A stretch of DNA of 13,053 nt from an uncultured Selenomonadales bacterium (GCA_947165405.1 CAMVAG010000039.1:1-13053); one strand, 5' to 3'; counted from the first letter of the stretch, positions 1 through 6,810 are shown. Notes: a model not told the origin generated them from the letters alone. A program made the numbers and translations.

Positions 1-10
1 AGATTTTTTT

Positions 11-250
11 ATGGACAATCTTGCGAAGTACACGGAAGCTTTTAAAACGTCATTTGAAATTGACGAAACGATGATAACTGACGATTTGGCGTATGATACC
101 ATTCCCGAATGGGATTCTGTCGGTCACATGCGTTTGATGGCGGCCATTGAGGACACTTTCGACATTATGCTTGAAACGGAAGACATTCTCGACTTTGGTT
201 CTTTTGGTAAGGGAAAAGAAATTTTACTCAAGTATGACGTGGTGATTTAA
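11..250 (+). CDS. Acyl carrier protein (ACP)
   Basis: This 79-residue acidic protein has the length and pattern of a stand-alone acyl/peptidyl carrier protein. The phosphopantetheine attachment site is the DSVGHMRL stretch, with Ser36 as the expected attachment residue; it follows the usual hydrophobic-Trp-Asp-Ser arrangement (PEWDS). A second helix rich in Ile/Leu/Glu follows, as in other carrier proteins. It should carry an acyl group as a thioester in the cytoplasm. The AMP-forming ligase at the far end of the operon could load it, and the operon's reductases could act on the bound chain. ATG at 11 is the natural start, but only ten bases precede it, so the ribosome binding site lies mostly outside the window. 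It is probably a pathway-specific carrier rather than the housekeeping AcpP, because it lies beside LuxE/LuxC and transketolase genes rather than fab genes. Confidence 0.88.
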   Translation: MDNLAKYTEAFKTSFEIDETMITDDLAYDTIPEWDSVGHMRLMAAIEDTFDIMLETEDILDFGSFGKGKEILLKYDVVI

Positions 251-256
251 ATTTTT

Positions 257-261
257 GGGAG
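257..261 (+). promoter_or_regulatory. Ribosome binding site supporting a TTG start
   Basis: GGGAG lies nine bases before the TTG at 271, in the only real gap (251-270) between the ACP and the first SDR. It decides for TTG 271 because the next downstream ATG (codon 18) would remove the nucleotide-binding glycine motif. Confidence 0.7.
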
Positions 262-270
262 CGTTCGGTC

Positions 271-1011
271 TTGAGGAAAAATGTTATCATAACCGGTTCG
301 AATCGCGGTATCGGTCGGGCAATGCTTGAAAAATTCGCCGCCAACGGCTACGACGTGTGGGCTTGCGCTCGCCGCGAAACAGAGGAATTTCTCTCTGCGA
401 TAAAAAATTTGTCGAACGACACGGGGGCAAGCATTACTCCGATTTATTTCGACTTGTCTGACGAAAACGAAATACGCGACGGCATAAAAAAAATCTTGTC
501 CGAAAAGAAAAATATTGACGTGTTGATTAACAATGCGGGCGTTGCGTACGGCGGAGCTTTTACAATGACGCCGATAAAAAAAATGCGGGAGATTTATGAA
601 GTAAACGTTTTCGCGCAAGTAAACATTATGCAACTCGTGGCACGCAAAATGATTCGACAAAATTCGGGATGCATAATAAATATGTGTTCAGCGGCGGGAA
701 TATTTGCCAATCCGGGTTTTTTGGCATACGGTTCAAGCAAAGCGGCTTTGATTTGGATAACAAAAATGGCGGCCAAAGAGTTGGGGCGTTATAGCATCCG
801 AGTCAACGGAATTGCTCCAAGTTTTACGGACACCGATATGGGGCGATACAATTCGGAAGAAAAGCTTAAAGAACACTTGCAAACGATGGCTCTGCCGCCG
901 CGAATGTTATCACCAAGAGAAGTGGCGGACGCAGCGTTTTACATTGCTTCCGATTCTGCCGCATTTTTAACGGGACAGGTTTTGCAATTAGACGGAGGAG
1001 GTTCTGCGTAA
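271..1011 (+). CDS. Short-chain dehydrogenase/reductase, FabG-like (copy 1)
   Basis: This 246-residue classical SDR is expected to reduce a ketone or oxidise an alcohol with NAD(P)H in the cytoplasm. Visible motifs are TGSNRGIG at 8-15 (dinucleotide binding), NNAG at 87-90, Asn112, Ser140, and the YGSSK catalytic pair Tyr153/Lys157. The length equals that of FabG (about 245), so 3-oxoacyl-ACP reduction is possible. Because it sits directly before a split transketolase, an alternative is reduction of the ketol product that the transketolase makes. The TTG start is supported by GGGAG at 257-261. The C-terminal Gly-Gly-Gly codons double as the strong ribosome binding site of the next gene, whose GTG begins immediately after this stop. 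A second SDR lies at 9111-9860 in the same relation to another transketolase. The fold is certain; the substrate is not. Confidence 0.9.
   Translation: MRKNVIITGSNRGIGRAMLEKFAANGYDVWACARRETEEFLSAIKNLSNDTGASITPIYFDLSDENEIRDGIKKILSEKKNIDVLINNAGVAYGGAFTMTPIKKMREIYEVNVFAQVNIMQLVARKMIRQNSGCIINMCSAAGIFANPGFLAYGSSKAALIWITKMAAKELGRYSIRVNGIAPSFTDTDMGRYNSEEKLKEHLQTMALPPRMLSPREVADAAFYIASDSAAFLTGQVLQLDGGGSA
994..1001 (+). promoter_or_regulatory. Ribosome binding site GGAGGAGG for the transketolase N half
   Basis: This near-perfect Shine-Dalgarno sequence lies ten bases before GTG 1012 and inside the last codons of the SDR. It justifies the GTG start and suggests that the two genes are translationally coupled. 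Confidence 0.75.
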
Positions 1012-1857
1012 GTGATTCTTGATTACGATGTTTCTTTGGAAAATGCTCGACGCCTTACCGAAATGTCAAAACGAATGCGCTTAACGGCATTGGATATGGC
1101 GTTGGCTTCGGGAAATTACGGCTCTCATTTGGGCGGAAGTTTGTCGGCGATAGAAATTTTAGCCGTTCTCTATGGCGCGGTTTTGCGTTACGACGTAAAA
1201 AATCCTCAAGACGAGGCGCGGGATATTTTTATCCCCAGCAAAAATCATTGCGTGCTTGCGCATATTCCCGCTTTGGCAGAAGCGGGATTCTTTTCGCGTG
1301 AAGAGTGCTTGGAATTCCAAAAGGACGGCGGAAGATTGACAGGCTATCCTCGTCGTCCGGAAATCGGCTTGGAATATTCGGGCGGCACTCTCGGCATGGC
1401 AATTTCGGTCGGCATCGGTCTGGCAATGAGCGCAAAAGAACACGGTCGCGACTCTCAAATTTATATTTTGATGGGCGACGGCGAATTGGACGAGGGAAGT
1501 ATTTGGGAAGCGTTTATGTCTGCCGCTCATTTTAAAGTTGATAATATTACCGCCATTATCGACAAAAACGGTTTGTCTTTGGACGGCAACATAGAAGAGA
1601 TTATGTCACTTGGAAATTTATCGGAAAAAATTTTAAGTTTCGGTTGGCATGTTACCGAATGTGACGGACATGATACCTCGTCACTTTTGAAGGCGTTCAC
1701 TGACAAGGCAGCCGGGAAACCTCACGCGATAATTGCAAAAACCGTAAAAGGCAAAGGCGTTTCGTTCATGGAGAATAAACCTGAATATCATCACCACACG
1801 TTATCTCAAAAAGATTACGAAAAAGCCAAAGCGGAGTTGACGGGAGGTGTTGCTTGA
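1012..1857 (+). CDS. Transketolase, N-terminal (ThDP pyrophosphate-binding) subunit, copy 1
   Basis: This 281-residue protein is the N-terminal half of a split transketolase. It holds the thiamine diphosphate/Mg motif GDGELDEGS starting at 155, completed by the Asp-Lys-Asn at 184-186. Other family landmarks are the GGSLSAIEIL segment at 41-50, SKNH at 76-79, the EYSGGTLGMA segment around 121-130 and KGKGVSFMEN near the C-terminus. The partner subunit is encoded by the next gene, and the active site forms between the two halves. Transketolases move a two-carbon ketol unit from a ketose phosphate to an aldehyde. Near the end, the usual Trp-His-Gly segment of split transketolases reads Tyr-His-His-His, a possible sign of altered substrate use. 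The GTG start abuts the previous stop. Location beside ACP and LuxE/LuxC genes argues for a dedicated biosynthetic role rather than the pentose phosphate pathway. Confidence 0.9.
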   Translation: MILDYDVSLENARRLTEMSKRMRLTALDMALASGNYGSHLGGSLSAIEILAVLYGAVLRYDVKNPQDEARDIFIPSKNHCVLAHIPALAEAGFFSREECLEFQKDGGRLTGYPRRPEIGLEYSGGTLGMAISVGIGLAMSAKEHGRDSQIYILMGDGELDEGSIWEAFMSAAHFKVDNITAIIDKNGLSLDGNIEEIMSLGNLSEKILSFGWHVTECDGHDTSSLLKAFTDKAAGKPHAIIAKTVKGKGVSFMENKPEYHHHTLSQKDYEKAKAELTGGVA

Positions 1858-2837
1858 TGAAAGTTACGTCTGCGAATATCAGAATGTGGGCGCGGCTCGG
1901 ACAACGCGGCTCTTTTTTCGGTGCGGCTCTTCCGGAAATTGCAAAGGAAAAAAAGAATCTGAAATTGCTTACGGCAGATGTTGCAACGCTGGCGGGAATG
2001 ACGACTTTCCAAAAAAAATTTCCCGAACAATTTTTTAACGTCGGAATCGCCGAACAAAACATGATTGGAATCGCGGCGGGTTTTGCAATGGCGGGAGATT
2101 GTGTCTTTGCCTCAACATATGCCTCTTTTATTGCCGTGCGCAGTTTGGAGCATATACGCCAACACCTTTCACATATGAAACTTAACGTTAAAGTTGTCGG
2201 CTTTTCTGCCGGAACGATTATGGCAAAGTCGGGAATTTCTCATTGGGCGACAGAAGATATAGCTTTTATGCGAGCACTTCCCCGCCTTGAAATTTTTTCG
2301 CCTGCGGACGCTTTGGAAGCCGTCAAGATTGCAGAATATGCTGCCTCCGTGACAACGCCCATGTATATCAGAATTTCGGGCGGTCCGAATTGTCCAATCG
2401 TTTACAAAGAGGACTACGATTTTCAACCGGGCAAACTCGTTACCTTGCGCGAAGGCGAAGATGTCGGGATTATTGTGACCGGGCTCATGGTCAATGAATC
2501 GTTGACCGCTTCAAATATCTTGAAAGAAAACGGGATTTCAGCTGCCGTTTACAACATGCACACGATTAAACCGATTGACGAACAAGGCTTAAAAAATATC
2601 TTTGACAAACATAAATTGATCGTCACAGTCGAGGAGCACAACGTCACGGGCGGATTGGGCAGTGCGGTTGCAGAATTTAAGTCGACGCTTAACAATACTC
2701 CGCGACAAATTTTTATCGGCGTTTCCGATTTTTTGGATACCGCAGGCTCTCACAAATATGTTTTGAATGTACTTGGACTGACCGCAGAAAAAATAGCCGC
2801 AAAAATTAAAGATGAGTGGAGTAATTGTAATGCTTGA
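1857..2837 (+). CDS. Transketolase, C-terminal (pyrimidine-binding) subunit, copy 1
   Basis: This 326-residue protein is the partner of the preceding gene. It contains the Pyr domain with NVGIAEQNMIGIAAG at 61-75, where Glu66 is the catalytic glutamate that activates the ThDP aminopyrimidine. The ISHWATED segment (His129) follows, and a C-terminal transketolase domain includes the VEEHNVTGGLGSA stretch. ATG 1857 shares its A with the TGA stop of the N half, and GGGAGG at 1842-1847 lies nine bases upstream. An in-frame TTG three bases earlier is possible but less well spaced. Where canonical enzymes have Asp-Gly-x-x-His, this copy has Ser-Gly-Ile-Ser-His, and copy 2 differs again (Ala-Gly-Pro-Thr-His), so the two enzymes may accept different aldehydes. 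Pairing with the N half is very likely; the reaction partners are inferred. Confidence 0.9.
   Translation: MKVTSANIRMWARLGQRGSFFGAALPEIAKEKKNLKLLTADVATLAGMTTFQKKFPEQFFNVGIAEQNMIGIAAGFAMAGDCVFASTYASFIAVRSLEHIRQHLSHMKLNVKVVGFSAGTIMAKSGISHWATEDIAFMRALPRLEIFSPADALEAVKIAEYAASVTTPMYIRISGGPNCPIVYKEDYDFQPGKLVTLREGEDVGIIVTGLMVNESLTASNILKENGISAAVYNMHTIKPIDEQGLKNIFDKHKLIVTVEEHNVTGGLGSAVAEFKSTLNNTPRQIFIGVSDFLDTAGSHKYVLNVLGLTAEKIAAKIKDEWSNCNA
2818..2821 (+). promoter_or_regulatory. Ribosome binding site that sets the first LuxE start
   Basis: GGAG lies eight bases before ATG 2830. An upstream in-frame ATG at 2812 has no comparable site. Starting at 2830 gives MLEDLKSW, which aligns with the MLENHQEY start of the second LuxE. 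Confidence 0.65.
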
Positions 2838-3915
2838 AGATTTAAAAAGTTGGTTTTCGATTAATCCTTACTCTCTGAAGGCGAAAGAAAAAGAGGAACT
2901 GTTGAAGGCACGACTTTTATCGCTTACGGAACACCACAGAAAAAAATGTTCGGAGTATGCAAATTTTTTAAGGCTGATTGACTTCGACAACAAAAAAATT
3001 TCGACGGCTGCGGACATTCCTTTTTTCCCCGTGCGTTTATTCAAGGAATATGAACTTCTAAGCATGGATCGCTCGGAAGTTTTCAAAGTCATGACTTCTT
3101 CCGGCACGACGGGACAAAAGGTATCGAAAATTTTTTTGGATAAGGCGACGGCAATGCTTCAACAGCAAGTAATGTTGCGTTTGTTAAGCAGCTTTTTGGG
3201 CTCTAAAAGACTTCCGATGTTGGTGATTGACAGCCCGCAAGTCATCAAAGACAGAAAACTTTTTTCGGCGCGCGGAGCCACTGTTATCGGTTTGTCATTT
3301 ACCGCACGTGAAACAATTTACGCCCTAAATGATGACATGTCGCTAAACATGGATAACGTCAATTATTTTTGCGAAAAGTACACGGGACAAAGGAGTTTGA
3401 TTTTCGGATTTACTTTCATTGTCTGGCAACATTTGTACAAAGAGCTTTTGAAAAGAAATATTAAGTTGAATTTACCCGAAGCATTTTTAATGACGGGCGG
3501 CGGCTGGAAAAAATTAACTTCAGAATCTGTTACGCGCCAAGTGTTTAAATCGAAATTCAATGAGACTTGCGGTATCCGTCATTTTCTTGACCATTACGGT
3601 ATGGTGGAGCAGACGGGCTGTTCGTATTTTGAATGCGGACATGGTCATTTGCATGTCAGCATTTATTCCGATATGTTTATACGCGACTACAAAAATTTTT
3701 CTCTCAAAAAAAACGGCGAGGCGGGAATTATTCAACTCGTTTCTGCATTGCCGCAATCTTATCCCGGACATTCTTTATTGACAGAGGACGAAGGAATTAT
3801 TTTGGGAGAAGACGATTGTCCTTGCGGACGCAAAGGAAAATATTTTGAGATTCTCGGTCGCTTAAAGAGTGCCGAATTGAGAGGGTGCAGTGATACTTAT
3901 GCAACAAAATTTTAA
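2830..3915 (+). CDS. LuxE-like acyl-protein synthetase (copy 1)
   Basis: This 361-residue protein belongs to the LuxE/acyl-protein synthetase family, a relative of AMP-forming ligases. Family members activate a carboxylic acid with ATP and hold it as a thioester on a C-terminal cysteine before passing it to LuxC. Visible motifs are the nucleotide-binding SSGTTGQ at 90-96, the HYGMVEQTG segment at 255-263, the TEDEGIILGEDD stretch, CPCGRKG at 330-336, and the C-terminal RGC, with Cys353 as the likely acylated residue. A Cys/His group (Cys269, His271, His273, His275, Cys330, Cys332) is shared with copy 2 and may bind a metal. The gene overlaps the transketolase C half by 8 bases and the LuxC gene by 26, the latter a classical coupled pair. 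Its last 41-residue block is almost identical to copy 2 while the rest is clearly diverged. The acid it activates is unknown. Confidence 0.88.
   Translation: MLEDLKSWFSINPYSLKAKEKEELLKARLLSLTEHHRKKCSEYANFLRLIDFDNKKISTAADIPFFPVRLFKEYELLSMDRSEVFKVMTSSGTTGQKVSKIFLDKATAMLQQQVMLRLLSSFLGSKRLPMLVIDSPQVIKDRKLFSARGATVIGLSFTARETIYALNDDMSLNMDNVNYFCEKYTGQRSLIFGFTFIVWQHLYKELLKRNIKLNLPEAFLMTGGGWKKLTSESVTRQVFKSKFNETCGIRHFLDHYGMVEQTGCSYFECGHGHLHVSIYSDMFIRDYKNFSLKKNGEAGIIQLVSALPQSYPGHSLLTEDEGIILGEDDCPCGRKGKYFEILGRLKSAELRGCSDTYATKF
3780..3901 (+). repeat. 122-base near-identical direct repeat, left copy (end of LuxE 1 and start of LuxC 1)
   Basis: Aligned base by base with 6681-6802, this tract differs at six positions (3807, 3810, 3828, 3877, 3882 and 3885 in this copy). 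In the 29 bases just before it, 11 differ, and after the LuxC ATG the sequences are unrelated. It encodes the LuxE C-terminus with the CPCG and RGC motifs plus the LuxC translation start. The abrupt edges suggest gene conversion between the two paralogous pairs, although strong protein constraint contributes. Confidence 0.85.
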
Positions 3916-5092
3916 TAACCTTCAGTTTCTTGTCGGTACTCAAAATATTTTGGAAGAATTAAAAACTGTCCCTGCTTTGCCGATTTTTGCACCGCGAATG
4001 ACAGAATTTTTTTCCGCTTTCTCAAATGTAATCTTGAAAGACAGGCGAGCCCGAAATTTTGCGCATGTAACGGCTTATGCCTATTGGATTCGTCGTGCTT
4101 CCCTTGAACGCGAAAAAAATATGCGCAATGATTTCATTGATTCAAGATTGGGTCGCGGCGTGGCGTTTCACATTGCTCCTTCAAATGTTCCGTTGGCATT
4201 TGCCATGTCGTTGACTGTTGCCGCTATGGCGGGTAATGCAAGCTGTGTCCGTTTATCGAGCCGTGAATTTGCAGAGGTTGAAATAATTTGCGATGCCATG
4301 AATGAATTATTGGATACGGGCTTTAAGGATTTGAAGAATTATTTTTTGCTTGTGCGTTATCCTCACGATGAAAGAATAACCGAATTTTTTTCGGAGCTGT
4401 GTGACGTGAGAATTATTTGGGGCGGCGACAATACCATTAACACAATCCGACAAATACCGCTTCTGCCGCGCAGTGTCGAATTTACTTTTGCCGACCGTCA
4501 TTCCGTAGCTTTGATTCAATCAGAAAAATATCTTGAGTCGAATGCTCAAGACGTAGCGAAAAAATTTTACGCCGATACTTATGACATGGATCAAAATGCC
4601 TGCAGTTCACCGCGAGCAGTAATTTGGACGGGGAACGCCACAGACGAGGCAAGGGAAAAATTTTGGGCATCGCTTGAAAAAATTGTTCATGCCGATTACG
4701 AAATGCAGCCCATACAAGCTGTCGATAAATTTTCTGCGGCGTGCATGCTGGGTATGAAAAACAACGGCGTCAAACTCGTTTCGACCGATAACTTTGTGAC
4801 GCGTGTGGAAGTCGACGCTTTGAAAAGTTCCTGCATGGATTTCAAACCGGGCGGCGGCTGCTTCATCGAATACATTGCCAAAGATTGGTCGGAAATTATT
4901 CCGCTGCTCAATAAGCAATGTCAGACGGTCGCTGTGCTCGGAATTAATCTGCAAGATTTCAGAAAGTGGGTTATTTCCAAAGGCTTGCGCGGTGTCGACA
5001 GAATTGTTCCCTTTGGTGAAACAACGGCTCTGGCGTTTATGTGGGACGGCTTTGATTTGATAAACGGGATGTCCAGATACATTGAGGTGTGA
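3890..5092 (+). CDS. LuxC-like acyl reductase, aldehyde-forming (copy 1)
   Basis: This 400-residue member of the LuxC family belongs to the aldehyde dehydrogenase superfamily. LuxC takes the acyl group from LuxE onto its own cysteine and reduces it with NADPH to a free aldehyde. The probable catalytic cysteine is Cys238, in the QNACSSPR motif. Other family-typical segments are GRGVAFHIAPSNVPLA at 88-103, GNASCVRLSS at 115-124, IIWGGDNTI near 175-183 and RGVDRIVPFG near the C-terminus. The length is somewhat below that of Vibrio LuxC (about 480). GTG 3890 follows GAGG at 3881-3884 by five bases; ATG 3899 (397 residues) is the alternative and is 14 bases from that site. The gene begins inside LuxE, so the pair is translationally coupled. 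With no luciferase present, the aldehyde presumably feeds another enzyme of the operon. Confidence 0.88.
   Translation: MILMQQNFNNLQFLVGTQNILEELKTVPALPIFAPRMTEFFSAFSNVILKDRRARNFAHVTAYAYWIRRASLEREKNMRNDFIDSRLGRGVAFHIAPSNVPLAFAMSLTVAAMAGNASCVRLSSREFAEVEIICDAMNELLDTGFKDLKNYFLLVRYPHDERITEFFSELCDVRIIWGGDNTINTIRQIPLLPRSVEFTFADRHSVALIQSEKYLESNAQDVAKKFYADTYDMDQNACSSPRAVIWTGNATDEAREKFWASLEKIVHADYEMQPIQAVDKFSAACMLGMKNNGVKLVSTDNFVTRVEVDALKSSCMDFKPGGGCFIEYIAKDWSEIIPLLNKQCQTVAVLGINLQDFRKWVISKGLRGVDRIVPFGETTALAFMWDGFDLINGMSRYIEV
5084..5089 (+). promoter_or_regulatory. Ribosome binding site supporting TTG 5099
   Basis: GAGGTG lies inside the last codons of LuxC, nine bases before TTG 5099. No ATG occurs in frame until codon 34 of the acyltransferase, so this site is the main support for the start. 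Confidence 0.6.
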
Positions 5093-5098
5093 AATATT

Positions 5099-5725
5099 TT
5101 GGGACAAGCGGATTTTTTTTATCAAGTTGCGAACTGTGCGGAAGATATTCGGGATTTCAAATGCGCCGTAAATTCCAATCGTTACGACTTGGCAGATATG
5201 TTGCGCCAAAAAGGTTACGTGTTTGCAGACAGGACAGTTAAAGCGTCAATCCCTCTAAAGGCCTCTGCAGATTTTAAAAGACTTTGCCGACTCAAAATTG
5301 AAGAGTCGAAACTCAACGCAAGAATTACTGAAATTGCCAAAGAAAATTTTAGGGAAGACGTGCGTTTTTTTGTTTCGTTTCCTCCGAAATTTGATGAGCA
5401 GCTGCTTGAAAATTATTTGTCCGAAATAAAAACTTGTTACGTCTGCCGTTGCAAAGAGGAAATTGCCGGCTTCATAGAAGTTGTTGAGATTATGGACGAG
5501 AATAAAAATTGGAGCGGAGTAATTCGATTGGCGGCGGTGGATGCAAAATATCGTTTAAGCGGCGCGGCGTTGTCGTTATATGCCGGCGCGGCCGAGTTGT
5601 GCAGACAAAAAAATTTCCGTCGAATCGAAGGGCGCATTTCTTGCAGAAACATGCCTGCCTTGAATCTTTACAGTTCGTTTGGCGCGGCTTTTTCCGAGCC
5701 GCTGGATATTTACATCAGGAGCTAG
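5099..5725 (+). CDS. GNAT-family N-acyltransferase
   Basis: This 208-residue protein carries a C-terminal GNAT domain (about 115-200), shown by a beta-strand stretch around IAGFIEVVEI, the acyl-CoA-binding loop R152-L-S-G155-A-A157 (R/QxxGxG/A pattern), and the family-typical N-x-x-A-x-x-x-Y segment at 184-191 followed by Phe-Gly. The first 110 residues are not recognisable and may form an extra domain, as in two-part sugar N-acetyltransferases of the WecD type. The likely reaction is transfer of an acetyl or longer acyl group from CoA or ACP to an amine. No aminotransferase is in the window, so the amine must come from elsewhere. The TTG start has a good ribosome binding site. The gene is single-copy and sits between the two LuxE-LuxC pairs, six bases after LuxC 1 and five before LuxE 2. 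Confidence 0.78.
   Translation: MGQADFFYQVANCAEDIRDFKCAVNSNRYDLADMLRQKGYVFADRTVKASIPLKASADFKRLCRLKIEESKLNARITEIAKENFREDVRFFVSFPPKFDEQLLENYLSEIKTCYVCRCKEEIAGFIEVVEIMDENKNWSGVIRLAAVDAKYRLSGAALSLYAGAAELCRQKNFRRIEGRISCRNMPALNLYSSFGAAFSEPLDIYIRS
5717..5721 (+). promoter_or_regulatory. Ribosome binding site of the second LuxE
   Basis: AGGAG lies nine bases before ATG 5731, spanning the final codons of the acyltransferase. It fixes the start, although the reading frame stays open upstream to 5509. Confidence 0.7.
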
Positions 5726-5730
5726 ACATT

Positions 5731-6810
5731 ATGTTGGAAAATCATCAAGAGTATTTGAAAACGTCGCCCTACTCTTTGAACAAGGAGGAAAAGCGGCGGC
5801 AGTTTACCAAATATATGAACGAGCTTACGAAATATCACTTTGAACATTGCGCGGAGTATTCGTTAATGTTGAAGAGCCTAAATTTTTCTGCGGACAAAAG
5901 TTACGGATTGGAGGAACTGCCTTTTTTGCCCGTCGGATTGTTCAAGGAATTTGAAATGATCAGCGTGCCCAAAGAAAAAATTGTTAAGACGATGGCTTCT
6001 TCCGGAACATCCGGGCAACCCGTTTCAAAAGTTTTGCTCGACAGCGCAACTGCCCGCGCACAATCTCGTTGCCTTTATTACATTGTAAATTCTTTCATTG
6101 GGAATAAACGCTGCCCGATGTTGATTATTGACACGGAACTCGTCAAAAAAGATCCTCGCCTTTTTTCTGCGCGCGGTGCAGGTATTATCGGATTCTCGAT
6201 GTTCGGGCGGGATGTTTTTTTTGCGTTGGATCAAGATATGAATTTGCGTGTTGAGGAATTGAAACGTTGGATTGACTCCCATAAAGGCAACAAAATCGTT
6301 ATGTTCGGTTACACCTATATCGTATGGCAATTTTTCAGACGCGTGTTAAATGAGCTCAAGATTTTTTTGGACATCAAAGACGGCGAACTCTTTCATATAG
6401 GCGGCTGGAAAAAACTTCAAGTCAAAAACGTCGACGCGAAAAAATTTCGTCATGCGCTTAAGGAGGTCTGCGGAAATATTCACGTCCGCGATTATTACGG
6501 TATGGTTGAGCAGCTTGGCTCGGTTTTTGTTGAATGTGAACACGGTCATAAACATTGTTCGATTTTTTCGGATATTATCACACGACGAGCAAAAGATTTT
6601 TCGCCATGTGATTTTGGCGAGCGAGGCATTATCGAATTGATGTCCGTTCTTCCGTCCGCTTATCCGGGTCATATCATTTTGACAGAGGACGAAGGAATTA
6701 TTTTGGGTGAGGACGATTGTCCTTGCGGGCGCAAAGGAAAATATTTTGAGATTCTCGGTCGCTTAAAGAGTGCCGAAGTGAGGGGATGCAGTGATACTTA
6801 TGGGCAATGA
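5731..6810 (+). CDS. LuxE-like acyl-protein synthetase (copy 2)
   Basis: At 359 residues, this paralogue of 2830-3915 has the same motif order: SSGTSGQ near 90-96, YYGMVEQLG, the CxHxHxH group from Cys269, CPCGRKG at 330-336 and the acyl-accepting candidate Cys353 in RGC. By eye about half of the residues match copy 1. The exception is residues 317-357, where only one differs, in line with the near-identical DNA tract there. ATG 5731 is chosen from the AGGAG site and from alignment with copy 1; the open frame reaching back to 5509 is merely the acyltransferase read out of frame. The gene overlaps its LuxC partner by 20 bases. Divergence in the body of the protein suggests that it activates a different acid from copy 1, or has a different LuxC partner; neither can be decided from sequence alone. 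Confidence 0.88.
   Translation: MLENHQEYLKTSPYSLNKEEKRRQFTKYMNELTKYHFEHCAEYSLMLKSLNFSADKSYGLEELPFLPVGLFKEFEMISVPKEKIVKTMASSGTSGQPVSKVLLDSATARAQSRCLYYIVNSFIGNKRCPMLIIDTELVKKDPRLFSARGAGIIGFSMFGRDVFFALDQDMNLRVEELKRWIDSHKGNKIVMFGYTYIVWQFFRRVLNELKIFLDIKDGELFHIGGWKKLQVKNVDAKKFRHALKEVCGNIHVRDYYGMVEQLGSVFVECEHGHKHCSIFSDIITRRAKDFSPCDFGERGIIELMSVLPSAYPGHIILTEDEGIILGEDDCPCGRKGKYFEILGRLKSAEVRGCSDTYGQ
6681..6802 (+). repeat. 122-base near-identical direct repeat, right copy (end of LuxE 2 and start of LuxC 2)
   Basis: This is the partner of 3780-3901, shifted by exactly 2901 bases without gaps, with six mismatches in 122. It ends at the last base of the in-frame ATG of LuxC 2. Confidence 0.85.

Noticed and set aside
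251..270. Promoter or terminator in the ACP/SDR gap
   Set aside because: The 20-base gap holds only the GGGAG ribosome binding site; there is no room for -35/-10 elements and no inverted repeat.
247..660. 137-residue open frame on the minus strand
   Set aside because: It lies wholly antisense to the well-supported SDR, has no recognisable family pattern, and is explained by the codon composition of the opposite strand.
11..1011. Ordinary fatty-acid synthesis (ACP plus FabG)
   Set aside because: No ketosynthase, dehydratase, enoyl reductase or malonyl transferase is present, and the flanking genes point to a specialised pathway.
1012..2837. Housekeeping pentose phosphate or sugar-catabolic transketolase
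   Set aside because: Split transketolases next to SDRs do occur in sugar catabolism, but no kinase, isomerase, transporter or regulator is here, and two copies sit in a LuxE/LuxC/ACP operon. Not fully excluded.
5113..5120. Run of eight T near the start of the acyltransferase as a phase-variation switch
   Set aside because: Eight-base A or T runs recur inside several other genes of the window (for example 486-493, 576-583, 2011-2018, 6215-6222), so this one is not distinctive.
4607..5209. 200-residue open frame on the minus strand
   Set aside because: It is antisense to LuxC copy 1 and the start of the acyltransferase and shows no motifs; it is a shadow of the coding strand.
5509..5730. 74-residue N-terminal extension of the second LuxE
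   Set aside because: It is out-of-frame acyltransferase sequence. The AGGAG site and alignment with LuxE copy 1 place the start at 5731.
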